64,000 bases of DNA, taken from assembly GCF_000744655.1 (NCBI RefSeq), contig NZ_JQMJ01000003.1, positions 620,001 through 684,000 of the forward strand, written 5' to 3'. The translations under genes were made by a program, and so were the position numbers. Below, piece by piece: positions 7,227-17,557 of this stretch. Every line of letters starts with the position of its first letter. Position 1 is the stretch's first letter. The stretch comes from Streptacidiphilus rugosus AM-16. Its GTDB lineage: Bacteria > Actinomycetota > Actinomycetes > Streptomycetales > Streptomycetaceae. The notes beneath the pieces are model-generated. The model was given only the letters and a program-made list of their open reading frames with translations. It was not told the DNA's origin and ran no database searches.

Positions 7227-8407
7227 GTCTGCACCGCGCCGACGCGCTGGGCGGTCGCGCCGCCGTCGTCGGCATCGGAGCGACCGAGTTCTCCAAGGAC
7301 TCGGGCCGCAGCGAGCTCAAGCTCGCCGTCGAGGCCGTCCACGCCGCGCTCGACGACGCCGGGCTGACCCCCGCCGACGTCGACGGGATGGTCAGTTTCA
7401 CCATGGACACCAACCCGGAGATCACCGTCGCCCAGGCGGCCGGGATCGGGGAGCTCTCCTTCTTCAGCCGGATCCACTACGGCGGCGGCGCGGCCTGCGC
7501 GACCGTGCAGCAGGCGGCGATGGCGGTGGCGACCGGCGTCGCCGAGGTGGTGGTCTGCTACCGCGCCTTCAACGAGCGTTCGGGCCACCGCTTCGGCTCC
7601 GGGCTCCAGGCGAGGCAGCCCTCGGCCGAGGGCGCGGCCATGGGCTGGACCATGCCGTACGGGCTGCTCACCCCCGCCTCCTGGGTCGCCCTGCACGCCG
7701 CGCGCTACTTGCACACCTACGGGCTCGGCCCGGAGGTCTTCGGTCCGGTCGCGGTCGCCGACCGGCGGCACGCCGCGACCAACCCGGCGGCCTGGTTCTA
7801 CCAGCGGCCGATCACGCTTGAGGAGCACGCCGCCTCCCGTTGGATCGTCGAGCCGCTGCGGCTGCTGGACTGCTGCCAGGAGACCGACGGCGGCCAGGTG
7901 ATCGTGGTCACCTCCCTCGAACGGGCCCGCGACCTGCCGCACCCGCCCGCCGTGATCGCCGCCGCCGCGCAGGGGGCGGGCCGCGGGCAGGAGGCGATGA
8001 CCAGCTTCTACCGCGACGACCTCACCGGGCTGCCGGAGATGGGCGTCGTCGCCCGCCAGTTGTGGCGCACCAGCGGCCTGCGGCCCGAGGAGATCGACAC
8101 TGCGGTGCTCTACGACCACTTCACCCCCTTCGTGCTGATGCAGCTGGAGGAGTTCGGCTTCTGCGGTCGCGGCGAGGCGGCGGACTTCGCCGCGGGCGGA
8201 GGGCTGGAGCTGGGCGGCCGGCTGCCGGTCAACACCCACGGCGGGCAGCTCGGCGAGGCCTACCTGCACGGCATGAACGGCATCGCCGAGGGCGTCCGCC
8301 AGGTGCGCGGCAGCTCCGTCAACCAGGTGGCGGGTGCGTCGAAGGTGCTGGTCACGGCAGGGACCGGGGTGCCGACCTCGGGGCTGGTGCTGACGGCGGA
8401 CCGGTAA
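7223..8407 (+). CDS. thiolase-superfamily lipid-transfer protein (Ltp2-like)
   Basis: The 394-residue protein is translationally coupled to the MaoC/DUF35 fusion by an ATGA overlap. The N-terminal half has the thiolase fold start (AAVVGIGATEFSKDSG) and YGGGAACATVQQAAMAV where thiolases carry the nucleophile. The C-terminal half has ALYDHFTPF-type and NTHGGQLGEAYLHGMNG motifs seen in Ltp2/SCP-x proteins. Ltp2 enzymes are retro-aldolases that need a DUF35 partner, which matches the upstream gene. The substrate is unknown, for example a steroid side chain or branched acyl-CoA. No KstR-regulated steroid genes are adjacent. Confidence 0.85.
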   Translation: MSLHRADALGGRAAVVGIGATEFSKDSGRSELKLAVEAVHAALDDAGLTPADVDGMVSFTMDTNPEITVAQAAGIGELSFFSRIHYGGGAACATVQQAAMAVATGVAEVVVCYRAFNERSGHRFGSGLQARQPSAEGAAMGWTMPYGLLTPASWVALHAARYLHTYGLGPEVFGPVAVADRRHAATNPAAWFYQRPITLEEHAASRWIVEPLRLLDCCQETDGGQVIVVTSLERARDLPHPPAVIAAAAQGAGRGQEAMTSFYRDDLTGLPEMGVVARQLWRTSGLRPEEIDTAVLYDHFTPFVLMQLEEFGFCGRGEAADFAAGGGLELGGRLPVNTHGGQLGEAYLHGMNGIAEGVRQVRGSSVNQVAGASKVLVTAGTGVPTSGLVLTADR

Positions 8408-8448
8408 ATGCTTTGCCTACGGACACTGGGCGCGCGCAGACTCCGGGT

Positions 8449-9462
8449 ATGAGTGCTGACGGAGCGACGGAGCTCACCTGGCGTCCACTGGAACGCGGGG
8501 ACGTCGCCGCGTGGCGGCTGCTGCTGGAGATCATCGAGGCGGTCGAGCGGGAGGACGAGCACCCCTCGGAGCAGGATCTGCTCGAGCGCTTCGACGACCC
8601 CTACGTCGACACGGCCCGCGGCAGCATGGCCGTCTGGGACGGCGACCGGATGGTCGGCTATCACTGGATGAAGGCCCGCACGGCCGCCGATCCGCAGCAC
8701 GACTTCTGGCAGGTCGGCGGCGTGGATCCGGAGTACCGGGGCCGCGGGATCGGTGCGCGGCTGCTCGGCTGGGCGGAGCAGGCGGCGCTGCCGTTGCACG
8801 AGGAGCGCTTTCCCGGCGCCCCACTGGCGCTGATGGACGGCTGCGTGGTCGGCTCGGCCTCGGAGGCGCTGTTCCGGCAGCTCGGCTACGAGCAGGTCCG
8901 CTGGTACCACAACATGGTCGTGGCCGATCTCGCGACCGCCGTCGCCGAGCTTCCCGCGTCCCCGGTGCCGGACGGAGTCGTGTTCCTGCCCTTCACGGCC
9001 GAACGCTCGGCGGACGCCCTGCGGGTGCGCAACGACGCCTTCCGCGACCACTACGGCAGCGTCCCGCAGAGCTCGGAGGGCTGGGCCCATTTCGTGGGCG
9101 GCACCGCGTTCCGGCCCGACGGGAGCTTCATCGCCTACGAGCGCGGCCAGGAGGGCGGGGCCGGAGCGCCGGGTCAGCCGCTGGCCATCGTGCTGGCCGA
9201 GGAGTACGACGGCCATCGGCAGGCCACCGGCAGGCGCGACCTCTACGTCGCCCTGGTGGGCACCGCCCGGGCCGGCCGCAAGCGCGGCATCGCCTCCGCG
9301 CTGCTCGCGCACGCACTGCGCCGCGCGGCGGCGGACGGTTTCGACACTTCCACGCTGGGCGTCGACATGGACTCCCCGACCGGCGCCGTCGGCCTGTACG
9401 AGCGGCTCGGCTACCGGCCGGAGCAGAGCTATGTCGCGCAGCAGAAGTTCCTGCGCAGGTAG
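8449..9462 (+). CDS. tandem GNAT N-acetyltransferase
   Basis: The 337-residue protein starts at ATG 8449; upstream sequence in frame is not protein-like. There are two GNAT modules. In residues 1-165 the acetyl-CoA loop is VGGVDPEYRGRGIGARLL. Residues 175-337 have a second loop (VALVGTARAGRKRGIASALL) followed by the typical end GLYERLGYRPEQSY. The architecture is like mycothiol synthase and other tandem GNATs, but MshD identity is not shown. There is no clear ribosome site, so it may be leaderless. It ends before a palindromic terminator shared with the convergent exporter gene. Confidence 0.8.
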   Translation: MSADGATELTWRPLERGDVAAWRLLLEIIEAVEREDEHPSEQDLLERFDDPYVDTARGSMAVWDGDRMVGYHWMKARTAADPQHDFWQVGGVDPEYRGRGIGARLLGWAEQAALPLHEERFPGAPLALMDGCVVGSASEALFRQLGYEQVRWYHNMVVADLATAVAELPASPVPDGVVFLPFTAERSADALRVRNDAFRDHYGSVPQSSEGWAHFVGGTAFRPDGSFIAYERGQEGGAGAPGQPLAIVLAEEYDGHRQATGRRDLYVALVGTARAGRKRGIASALLAHALRRAAADGFDTSTLGVDMDSPTGAVGLYERLGYRPEQSYVAQQKFLRR

Positions 9463-9478
9463 GGCTCGTCGCGACCGG

Positions 9479-9524
9479 AACAAGATCGCTGGATGCTTCA
9501 CGTGAAGCATCCAGCGATCTTGTT
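9479..9524. terminator. 46-bp perfect palindrome, bidirectional terminator
   Basis: Two 23-base arms (9479-9501 and 9502-9524) are exact reverse complements around TTCACGTGAA with no loop. It sits between convergent genes ending at 9462 and 9564, the expected place for a two-way terminator. Confidence 0.8.
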
Positions 9525-9563
9525 GCGCTTCTCCCGAGGAGCGGGTTCCGGTTCCGCTCCGTC

Positions 9564-10568
9564 TCAGCCGCGCTCGGTCAGCGTCGCACCCGCGCTCGCC
9601 GCGATCACACAGCCGATGCCGGCCAGCTGCGGCAGCGTCAGCACCTGGCCCAGCACCGCCAGCCCGATCAGCGCGCTGACCGCCGGTTCCAGGCTGGCGA
9701 TCACGCTGAAGACCCGCTGCGGCAGTCGGCGCAGCGCCGTCATCTCCAGCAGGTACGGCGCCACGGGGAAGAGCAGCGCCACCCCGGCGACACCCAGGAG
9801 CAGCAGCCACGGGTGGGCGCTCGCCGCAAGGCCGTGCCACGCCTCGCCGAATCCGAAGGGCGCGAGGACCACTGCGGCGACGGTCAGCGAGAGCGCCAGG
9901 CCCTCGAAGCCGCCGAACGCGTTGCCCACCCGGTGCGTCAGCAGGATGTAGAGGGCCAGACAGACCGCCGCGCCGAAGGCGAAGGCCAGGCCGGACGGGG
10001 TGACCCGGGCGCCTCCTCCGCCCACGACGGTGAGCAGCACCACTCCGGCCGCCGCGAGCAGCGCCCACAGCACATGGCCGAGCCGTCGCGAGAAGCCGAG
10101 GGCGACGGCCAGCGGGCCGAGGAACTCGATCGTCGCGGCCGTCCCCATGGGCAGCCGCGCGACCGCGCCGGCGAACAGCAGGGTCATCCCCGCCGAGGCG
10201 AGTCCGAGCAGCGCCGCCGAGCCGAGATCGTGCGCGCTGCGGCCGCGCAGGCGCGGCCGGGTCGCGACGAGCAGGACCGCGGAGGCCGTCACCAGCCGGA
10301 GCGAGGTGGTTCCGGCCACGCCCAGCAGTGGGAAGAGCGGCGTGGAGAGCGCGATGCCCAGCTGCACGGTGAACATCGCCGCCAGACAGAAGAGCGGCGC
10401 CGGAATCCCTCTCCGGCGCCGCTCTCCTTCTGCCCCCGCCGCCGCTGCGGGCGGCAGGACTGCTGAGGGTGACGGTGGTGCGCCGGAGGGCAGCCCGCCC
10501 GTGCCGTCGCTCCAGCCCCCGTGCTCCTCGAAGGGCGCGGTGCGGGCGGAGGAGGAGGGCGTGGTCAT
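9564..10568 (-). CDS. EamA/DMT-family transporter
   Basis: The 334-residue protein has about ten predicted membrane segments in two EamA halves (about residues 57-185 and 198-325). The first 50 residues are a Ser/Pro/Gly-rich cytosolic tail. The segments GTAATIEFLGPLAVAL and VFSVIASLEPAVSALIGL are characteristic of RhtA-like exporters of threonine, homoserine and related metabolites. The substrate is unknown. It is convergent with the GNAT gene and divergent from the DUF1906 gene. The divergent region holds an inverted repeat (10596-10613). Confidence 0.85.
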   Translation of the reverse strand: MTTPSSSARTAPFEEHGGWSDGTGGLPSGAPPSPSAVLPPAAAAGAEGERRRRGIPAPLFCLAAMFTVQLGIALSTPLFPLLGVAGTTSLRLVTASAVLLVATRPRLRGRSAHDLGSAALLGLASAGMTLLFAGAVARLPMGTAATIEFLGPLAVALGFSRRLGHVLWALLAAAGVVLLTVVGGGGARVTPSGLAFAFGAAVCLALYILLTHRVGNAFGGFEGLALSLTVAAVVLAPFGFGEAWHGLAASAHPWLLLLGVAGVALLFPVAPYLLEMTALRRLPQRVFSVIASLEPAVSALIGLAVLGQVLTLPQLAGIGCVIAASAGATLTERG

Positions 10569-10595
10569 GCCGACGAGTATGCGGTAAGGAGCATA

Positions 10596-10613
10596 TAAGT
10601 AGCAAGCAACTTA
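10596..10613. promoter_or_regulatory. inverted repeat in divergent promoter region
   Basis: TAAGT-AGCAAGCA-ACTTA lies 28 bases before the exporter start codon and 51 before the DUF1906 gene. It shares AAGCAACT with the inverted repeat before the MarR gene at 42475-42497. Operator function is inference. Confidence 0.4.
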
Positions 10614-10663
10614 CCCTGGCGTGTCATATCGTCAGATAACGGACAATCAGCTCACGATCGCTT

Positions 10664-11524
10664 GTGACCAAACCGCGAACCGTTCTGCGCTCCCTTCTCG
10701 CCACGATGCTTGCGCTCCTCTGCGTTCCGGCGCTGGCATCCCCCACCGAGGCGGCCGCCGCCCAGCGCCGGCTGCCCCAGGTCTTCACCGGTCAGGCCTT
10801 CGACACCTGCTCCGCCCCCGCCCTCTCGCTGCTCCGCGCCTGGCGTCAGAGATCGCCCTACGGCGCGCTCGGCATCTACATCGGCGGCAGCAACCGCGGC
10901 TGCGCCCAGCCACGCCTGAACCGCGCCTACGTGCAGGCGGCGAACGCCATGGGCTGGCGCCTGCTCCCGCTCTACGTCGGCGCGCAGGCCCCCTGCGTCA
11001 CCGGCGCGCACGGCAAGGGCCATCGGATCGGCTACTGGTCCGCCCTCGGCCAGGGCCAGGCCGAGGGCGCGGACGCGGTCCGGCAGGCGCAGGCGCTCGG
11101 ACTCGCCGACACCAGCCCGATCTACCTCGACATGGAGGCCTACGCCAGGGACCGGGGCAGGTGCAGCCTGGCGGTGCTCCGCTACACCACCGCCTGGTCG
11201 CGGACCGTCCACAGCGGCGGCTACGTGTCCGGTTTCTACAGCTCCGCGGACTCCGGCGTCGCCGACCTCGCCTCGCTCAGCGCGTACCGGGACGTGCCGC
11301 TCACCCGCGCCGCGGAGCAGATCGGCGGCCTGCCGGACGTCATCTGGTACGCCCGCTGGGACCACCGCTCCTCCACCGACGGCTACCGGGCGCTGGGCCA
11401 GAGCCAGTGGACCGGACACCGCCGGGTGCACCAGTACGTGGGCAACCGGACCGAGAGCCACGGCGGCGTCAGGGCCAACATCGACCGCAACGCCGTCGAC
11501 GCGCCGGTGGCGCTCGTCGAGTAG
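10664..11524 (+). CDS. secreted DUF1906 glycoside-hydrolase-like protein
   Basis: The 286-residue protein starts at GTG 10664 and has a signal peptide (TVLRSLLATMLALLCVPALA) cleaved near EAAAA. Residues 38-280 match the DUF1906 TIM-barrel family (Rv2525c-like, related to GH25): GFDTCS-like start QAFDTCSAPA, IGIYIGG-type strand LGIYIGGSNR, and the acidic strand PIYLDMEAYA. The family is thought to act on or bind peptidoglycan in actinobacteria. There is no anchor. It is a single gene. Confidence 0.85.
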   Translation: MTKPRTVLRSLLATMLALLCVPALASPTEAAAAQRRLPQVFTGQAFDTCSAPALSLLRAWRQRSPYGALGIYIGGSNRGCAQPRLNRAYVQAANAMGWRLLPLYVGAQAPCVTGAHGKGHRIGYWSALGQGQAEGADAVRQAQALGLADTSPIYLDMEAYARDRGRCSLAVLRYTTAWSRTVHSGGYVSGFYSSADSGVADLASLSAYRDVPLTRAAEQIGGLPDVIWYARWDHRSSTDGYRALGQSQWTGHRRVHQYVGNRTESHGGVRANIDRNAVDAPVALVE

Positions 11525-11708
11525 GCCGGGCGCCGGTAACGGGCGGATGTGGCGCGCACTGGTTCCACGCAGCGGCCCGGACCATCGTCCAGGGGCATTG
11601 TCCTGGGGCCGGGCGGCGACGAGAATCAGCCCCACACACTCCGCTACCCGCCAGTAGGACGCGGGCGGGTGGCGCGGCCAGGTCAGGTCAGGTCAAGGAG
11701 GCCCCCAG

Positions 11709-13376
<1,668 letters not shown>

Positions 13377-13404
13377 GGTCTGATCCGGCGCGACGTGGAC
13401 GGAC

Positions 13405-13436
13405 GGAGGCACCCGCCGGTGACGGCGGGTGCCTCC
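13405..13436. terminator. hairpin terminator between convergent genes
   Basis: A perfect 14-bp stem (13405-13418 with 13423-13436) with loop GTGA lies between the ligase and the convergent sigma gene. Confidence 0.8.
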
Positions 13437-13449
13437 TGCGCGTGAGCCG

Positions 13450-14328
13450 TCAGGACAGGCCGCGGAGCTTGTCCGGGTTGACCTGGAAGCGGAGGTTCAG
13501 CAGTCGGCCGTCGGCGAGGTCGTAGGTGAGCGCGCCGACCGGGTGGCCGCCCATGGCGAAGAGGACGCTCTGTTCGCCGTTGATGGTCGCCGGTTCCAGG
13601 GTCATGCCCTGGAGTTCGGGCTTGGCCAGCACGCCGAGGATCCAGCGCGCCACCGGGTCGGTGCCGTGCAGGGGGCGGCGGGCGGCGGTGACCTTGCCGC
13701 CGCCGTCGGACCAGGCGGTCACGTCCGGGGCCAGCAGTTCCATCACCGCGTTGAGGTCGCCGCCGGTGCAGGCGGCGAGGAAGCGCTCGGTGACCTCGCG
13801 GCGCCGTGTGGTGTCGCTGTCGAAGCGCGGGCGCCGGGCCTGGACGTGCGCCTTGGCACGGTGGGCGGTCTGGCGGACCGTCGCCTCGTTGCGGCCGAGG
13901 ATGTCGGCGATCTCGGCGTGGGAGTAGCCGAAGGCCTCGCGCAGGACGAAGACGGCCCGCTCCACCGGGGTCAGGCTCTCCAGCACGACGAGCATCGCGG
14001 TGGAGACGGTGTCGGCCAGCTCCGCCTCGTCGGCCACGTCCGGGCCGGTGATCAGTGGTTCCGGCAGCCAAGGGCCGATGTAGGACTCGCGGGTGGCCCG
14101 GGCCGAGGTGAGCCGGTTCAGCGAGAGGTTGGTGACCGTGCGCACCAGGTAGGCGCGCGCGTTGGTCACCGTCTCCCTGTCGGTCCCCGACCACTTCAGC
14201 CACGCGTCCTGCAGCACGTCCTCGGCGTCCGCGACGCTGCCCAACAGCCGGTAGGCGGTGGAGAAGAGCAGGCGGCGGTGCCGGGTGAAGTCGTCCAACA
14301 GGTCGGCGGACGCGGGTGTGTCGATCAC
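13450..14328 (-). CDS. ECF sigma factor, ECF41/SigJ type
   Basis: The 292-residue protein has region 2 (FSTAYRLLGSVADAEDVLQDAWLKW) and region 4 (LTPVERAVFVLREAFGYSHAEIADILGR), then a SnoaL_2 domain to the C-terminus. The linker motif WLPEP (residues about 96-100) and the C-terminal NPDKL are ECF41 hallmarks; in ECF41 the extension modulates activity in place of an anti-sigma factor. ECF41 genes usually sit beside a carboxymuconolactone decarboxylase, oxidoreductase or epimerase gene, and none is adjacent here. The promoter was not identified. Confidence 0.9.
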   Translation of the reverse strand: MIDTPASADLLDDFTRHRRLLFSTAYRLLGSVADAEDVLQDAWLKWSGTDRETVTNARAYLVRTVTNLSLNRLTSARATRESYIGPWLPEPLITGPDVADEAELADTVSTAMLVVLESLTPVERAVFVLREAFGYSHAEIADILGRNEATVRQTAHRAKAHVQARRPRFDSDTTRRREVTERFLAACTGGDLNAVMELLAPDVTAWSDGGGKVTAARRPLHGTDPVARWILGVLAKPELQGMTLEPATINGEQSVLFAMGGHPVGALTYDLADGRLLNLRFQVNPDKLRGLS

Positions 14329-14385
14329 GGTCCTTCAGGCTGCCACCGGGGGCCGGTGGGGGCAAGGGAGTTGAGGTCCTCCGGG

Positions 14386-16005
14386 TCAGGGGGCCGAGTT
14401 GGGGACGTGCGGATAGTCGTCGAACATCATCTGCGGGGTGTGGCCCGGCTGGGTGTACTCGGTGCTCACCTGCACGCAGCCTGCGGACCGCCCGTTGTTG
14501 GCCTGTGCCCCGGCGAGTGCGGCCGCGGTGTCGAGCGGGGCGGCGGAGGGGTGGCCGCCGGGGTAGGCGGTGCCGGTCGTCCAGTCCGCCCCGATCACCA
14601 GCTTCAGCCCGGCGGCGGAACCGGGCCGCAGCGCCGTCGCCGGGAGGCCCAGCGTCGCGGCCACCGCGTGCGCGGCTGCGGCGTCGCTGGGGCCGTAGTC
14701 GAGCGTGGTGGTCGCGGCCGGTGAGGGTTCGGTCAGCGCGGTGCCGCGGTGACTGAAGCCGGCGCGCTCCAGTACGGCCAGCACTGCCGCCGCGCGGCCC
14801 CTGGCGCCGCTGCCGTTGGAGACGGCGACGGCGACCGTGGACGGCTGGACCGTGGCGGCGGGGGAGGCGGTGGCGGAGGCGCCGGTGCTCGCGGCGCCGC
14901 CGGGGCCGGCCGTCAGCGAGTGGTCGTCGGCGATGGCACGGAAGAGGGTGGCGGCTCCGGGGCCGGCCACCACGTGCTTGCTGTGGGGGGCAGGGTCGGG
15001 GGAGTTCTGCATGGTGGTGAAGGTGATCCGCTCGGTGGGCACCTTGTTCAGCTCCCCGGCGAGATCGACCAGCTTGAGCGGGGTGTCGAAGTTGTCGCTC
15101 ACGGTCAGCGACTTGGTCGCGGCGTTCGCGATCCGGTACATCGCGGGGAGATCGGTGAGGGTGCCCGCGCCCTTCAGTCTGTTGATCATCGCCGTGAAGA
15201 AGAGGTGCGTCGCGAACGTCCGGCCGCGGTTGTCGCTGCCGTCGCCGAAGGAGTCCCTGGTCCGCAGGAACTGGAGCGCGGAGGTGCCTTCGAGGACGTG
15301 GTGGCCCGCGGTCAGCTTCAGTCCCGAGTTCCTGTCGTAGAACCGGCTGGTGAAGCAGAGGTCCACCCCGCCCAGCGCCTGCGAGATGCCGATGACCCCC
15401 GCGAAGTCCACCATGGCGAAGCCGTCGATCGGGATGCCGGTGAGCTTGTGGACCGCCGTGTCCGTGCAGCCGGGCCCGTACTGGAGCGTGGAGTTGATCT
15501 GGCCGTAGCCGCCGCTCGTGTGCGCGCCGGTCCGGGCGTCGGTGCAGGCGGGCAACTGGGTCATCAGATCGCGCGGGATGCTCATCACCGTCATGTTGCT
15601 GCGGTCGGCGGAGAGATGGACCAGCATCTCCACGTCCGCCCTGGCCCCCTGGGCGTCCGTGCACGCGCCGCCGAGCCGGCAGTCGGCGGCGGAGGAGCGG
15701 GTGTCCGAGCCGAGCAGCATGATGTTGAGCGGCGTCCGGCCGAAGGGGTCGGCCTTCTCCACGCCCACGGCGGCCGCCCTGTCGCTGCCGGAGTAGGACG
15801 AGTCGGTCCTGATGTTCCCGGCCAGCTGCAGGTACAGGTAGACGGCGCCGCCGCCGGTCAGGACGAGGACCACGGCGAGGGACCACCCGACGATCTTCCA
15901 CGTCCGGCGGCGGCCGCGGCGGCCGGCCCTGCGCAGCGCGGCCCGCCCCTGAGCCGCGGGAGCGGCCGGAGTCGCCTCGGCCGCCGGTATTCGGTCGGTT
16001 CGCAT
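14386..16005 (-). CDS. LCP-family (LytR-CpsA-Psr) protein with LytR_C domain
   Basis: The 539-residue protein starts at ATG 16003-16005 with AGGAGAGG about 4 bases upstream. It has an Arg-rich cytosolic tail, one membrane helix (about residues 37-60), then an extracellular LCP domain (about 85-345: LNIMLLGSDTR, SADRSNMTVMSIPRDLM, GGYGQINSTLQYG, FLRTRDSFGDGSDNRGR). A LytR_C domain follows (about 380-480). LCP enzymes transfer wall polymers from a lipid carrier to peptidoglycan. The conserved Arg and Asp phosphate-binding residues are present. It is downstream of a sigma gene and its membrane partner on the same strand with short gaps, so possibly one operon. Confidence 0.9.
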   Translation of the reverse strand: MRTDRIPAAEATPAAPAAQGRAALRRAGRRGRRRTWKIVGWSLAVVLVLTGGGAVYLYLQLAGNIRTDSSYSGSDRAAAVGVEKADPFGRTPLNIMLLGSDTRSSAADCRLGGACTDAQGARADVEMLVHLSADRSNMTVMSIPRDLMTQLPACTDARTGAHTSGGYGQINSTLQYGPGCTDTAVHKLTGIPIDGFAMVDFAGVIGISQALGGVDLCFTSRFYDRNSGLKLTAGHHVLEGTSALQFLRTRDSFGDGSDNRGRTFATHLFFTAMINRLKGAGTLTDLPAMYRIANAATKSLTVSDNFDTPLKLVDLAGELNKVPTERITFTTMQNSPDPAPHSKHVVAGPGAATLFRAIADDHSLTAGPGGAASTGASATASPAATVQPSTVAVAVSNGSGARGRAAAVLAVLERAGFSHRGTALTEPSPAATTTLDYGPSDAAAAHAVAATLGLPATALRPGSAAGLKLVIGADWTTGTAYPGGHPSAAPLDTAAALAGAQANNGRSAGCVQVSTEYTQPGHTPQMMFDDYPHVPNSAP

Positions 16006-16052
16006 GCTTCCTCTCCTGTTCCTGCTGCCGGTGCGGTGGTCGTCGACGCCGT

Positions 16053-16811
16053 TCACGACGCACCCGCTCGGACCGCGGCCATGGCGGGATCCCAGGCCGG
16101 GCTGGTCACGATGTCCATCAGGTCGGGGAACGACAGCGCGGGATCGGGCCCCGCGGTGCGGACCTCCCGCACGGTCCACCGGCGGCCGTCCGCGGCGGTC
16201 CGCACCGCGGACCAGCGCTGTTGCCCCGGGGCGCCGTCCGCGTGCGCGGAGGACCGCGTGGTGACCAGGACCGAGCCGTCGGGAAGCGTCCAGGCCTCGC
16301 ACACGTCGTGCGACGCGGCCGCGTCGGGCGGGCACCCCTCCTGGAGCGCCGGGACGATCCCGGCCGCCGGCAGCCGGGACAGCGAGACCCGGACCAGCGA
16401 ACCGCCCTGGGCGTTCCGGTAGGTGAGCGCCGCTGCGGGAGTGCGGACGTCGGGTGTGCCGGATGCGTCGGAGACCGTGCCTCCGTGCGGCAGCAGGCTC
16501 TCCAGCGCGGCGACGAGCCCCTGCGCGCCGACGGGGGCGGGGACCGCGCTCGGGGTGGACGGAGCGGGCGACGCGGTCGGGTTCGCCGCGGTCGGACGGC
16601 TGAGACTGTCCGTGTGCCGGGTGACCCCGAGCGTGCTGACCAGGACGGCGACGGCGAGCACGGCCGCCGCTCCGCCGAGCGTCGCGGTCAGCTGACGGCG
16701 ACGGCGGCGGCGTCCGCTGCGCAGCGCGCCCTGGAGGAGCGACGGGGTGTCGGGCTCGACCGCGCTCAGCTCGGCGCGCAAGGCGTTGGTGAAGTCTTCT
16801 TCGACGGGCAT
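16053..16811 (-). CDS. membrane-anchored partner of SigE-family sigma factor
   Basis: The 252-residue protein starts at ATG 16809-16811. The N-terminus (VEEDFTNALRAELSAVEPDTPSLL) is followed by an Arg stretch and one membrane helix (about residues 42-60). The extracytoplasmic part is Pro/Ser/Thr-rich and then folded with two Cys (EGCPPDAA, HDVCEAW). This layout, next to a SigE-family ECF sigma gene, is common in Streptomyces, and an anti-sigma or sensor role is often assumed. It lacks a zinc anti-sigma HxxxCxxC motif, so that role is inference. Confidence 0.75.
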   Translation of the reverse strand: MPVEEDFTNALRAELSAVEPDTPSLLQGALRSGRRRRRRQLTATLGGAAAVLAVAVLVSTLGVTRHTDSLSRPTAANPTASPAPSTPSAVPAPVGAQGLVAALESLLPHGGTVSDASGTPDVRTPAAALTYRNAQGGSLVRVSLSRLPAAGIVPALQEGCPPDAAASHDVCEAWTLPDGSVLVTTRSSAHADGAPGQQRWSAVRTAADGRRWTVREVRTAGPDPALSFPDLMDIVTSPAWDPAMAAVRAGAS

Positions 16812-16878
16812 GGCCGATCCCGGTTTCCGTTGGTCGGAGGGAAGCAGAGGGCAGTTCGGGTGGTGCGCGGCGCGGAGG

Positions 16879-17388
16879 TCAGTGGTACGCGAGCTCGGCG
16901 ATGTCGTGGCCGAGCAGGTCCCTGACCCGGCCGAGCGCGCGCATGCTCCTGTTGCGGACCGCACCGGGCCTGATCTGCAGGATCTCCGCGGTCTCCTCGA
17001 CGCTGCGGTCCTCCCAGTAGCGCAGCAGCAGGACCGCGCGGTCCTGCGGGGCCAGCCTGCCCATCGCGTCCAGCAGGGTGAGCCGCAGCGAGGTGTCCTG
17101 CTCCTCGGCCTCGCGCTCGTCGGGAAGCGTGTCGGTGGGCCGCTCGGTGCTGCTGCGCCGCCGACGGTGGGTCAGAAAGGTACGAACCAGGACGGTCTGC
17201 GCGTAGGCCGCGGGATTGTCTATCTGGGAGATCTTGCGCCAGGTCGCGTACATCCGCCCGAGGGTCTCCTGCACCAGGTCCTCGGCCAGATGGACGTCAC
17301 CGCTGCACAGCACGCACGCGGACCGGAACAGCGGCCCGGAGCGCGCGGCGGCGAACGCCAGGAACTCCTCTTCGTCCCGGCGCCTCAT
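16879..17388 (-). CDS. SigE-family ECF RNA polymerase sigma factor
   Basis: The protein has 169 residues from ATG 17386-17388, the usual length of this Streptomyces family. Region 2 (FRSACVLCSGDVHLAEDLVQETLGRMYATW) and region 4 (MGRLAPQDRAVLLLRYWEDRSVEETAEILQIRPGAV as split blocks) are intact. Two close Cys (about residues 25 and 28) are seen. It is the first gene of a probable operon with the membrane partner and the LCP protein, suggesting control of an envelope response. Confidence 0.88.
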   Translation of the reverse strand: MRRRDEEEFLAFAAARSGPLFRSACVLCSGDVHLAEDLVQETLGRMYATWRKISQIDNPAAYAQTVLVRTFLTHRRRRSSTERPTDTLPDEREAEEQDTSLRLTLLDAMGRLAPQDRAVLLLRYWEDRSVEETAEILQIRPGAVRNRSMRALGRVRDLLGHDIAELAYH

Positions 17389-17557
17389 CCATGATCCCGT
17401 CCGTCGTCCACACTCTGACGACGCGCTGGGACACGCCCCGCGTCCCAGCCTTCCGCAGAAATCTTTCGCGGGGTCGCGGCCGGGCGCGAAGGTCACCGCG
17501 TCGCGGCCGTCGCGAGGTCCCGACGTGCTGAGGTCCCCAGATCCCGAGGTCCTGAGG

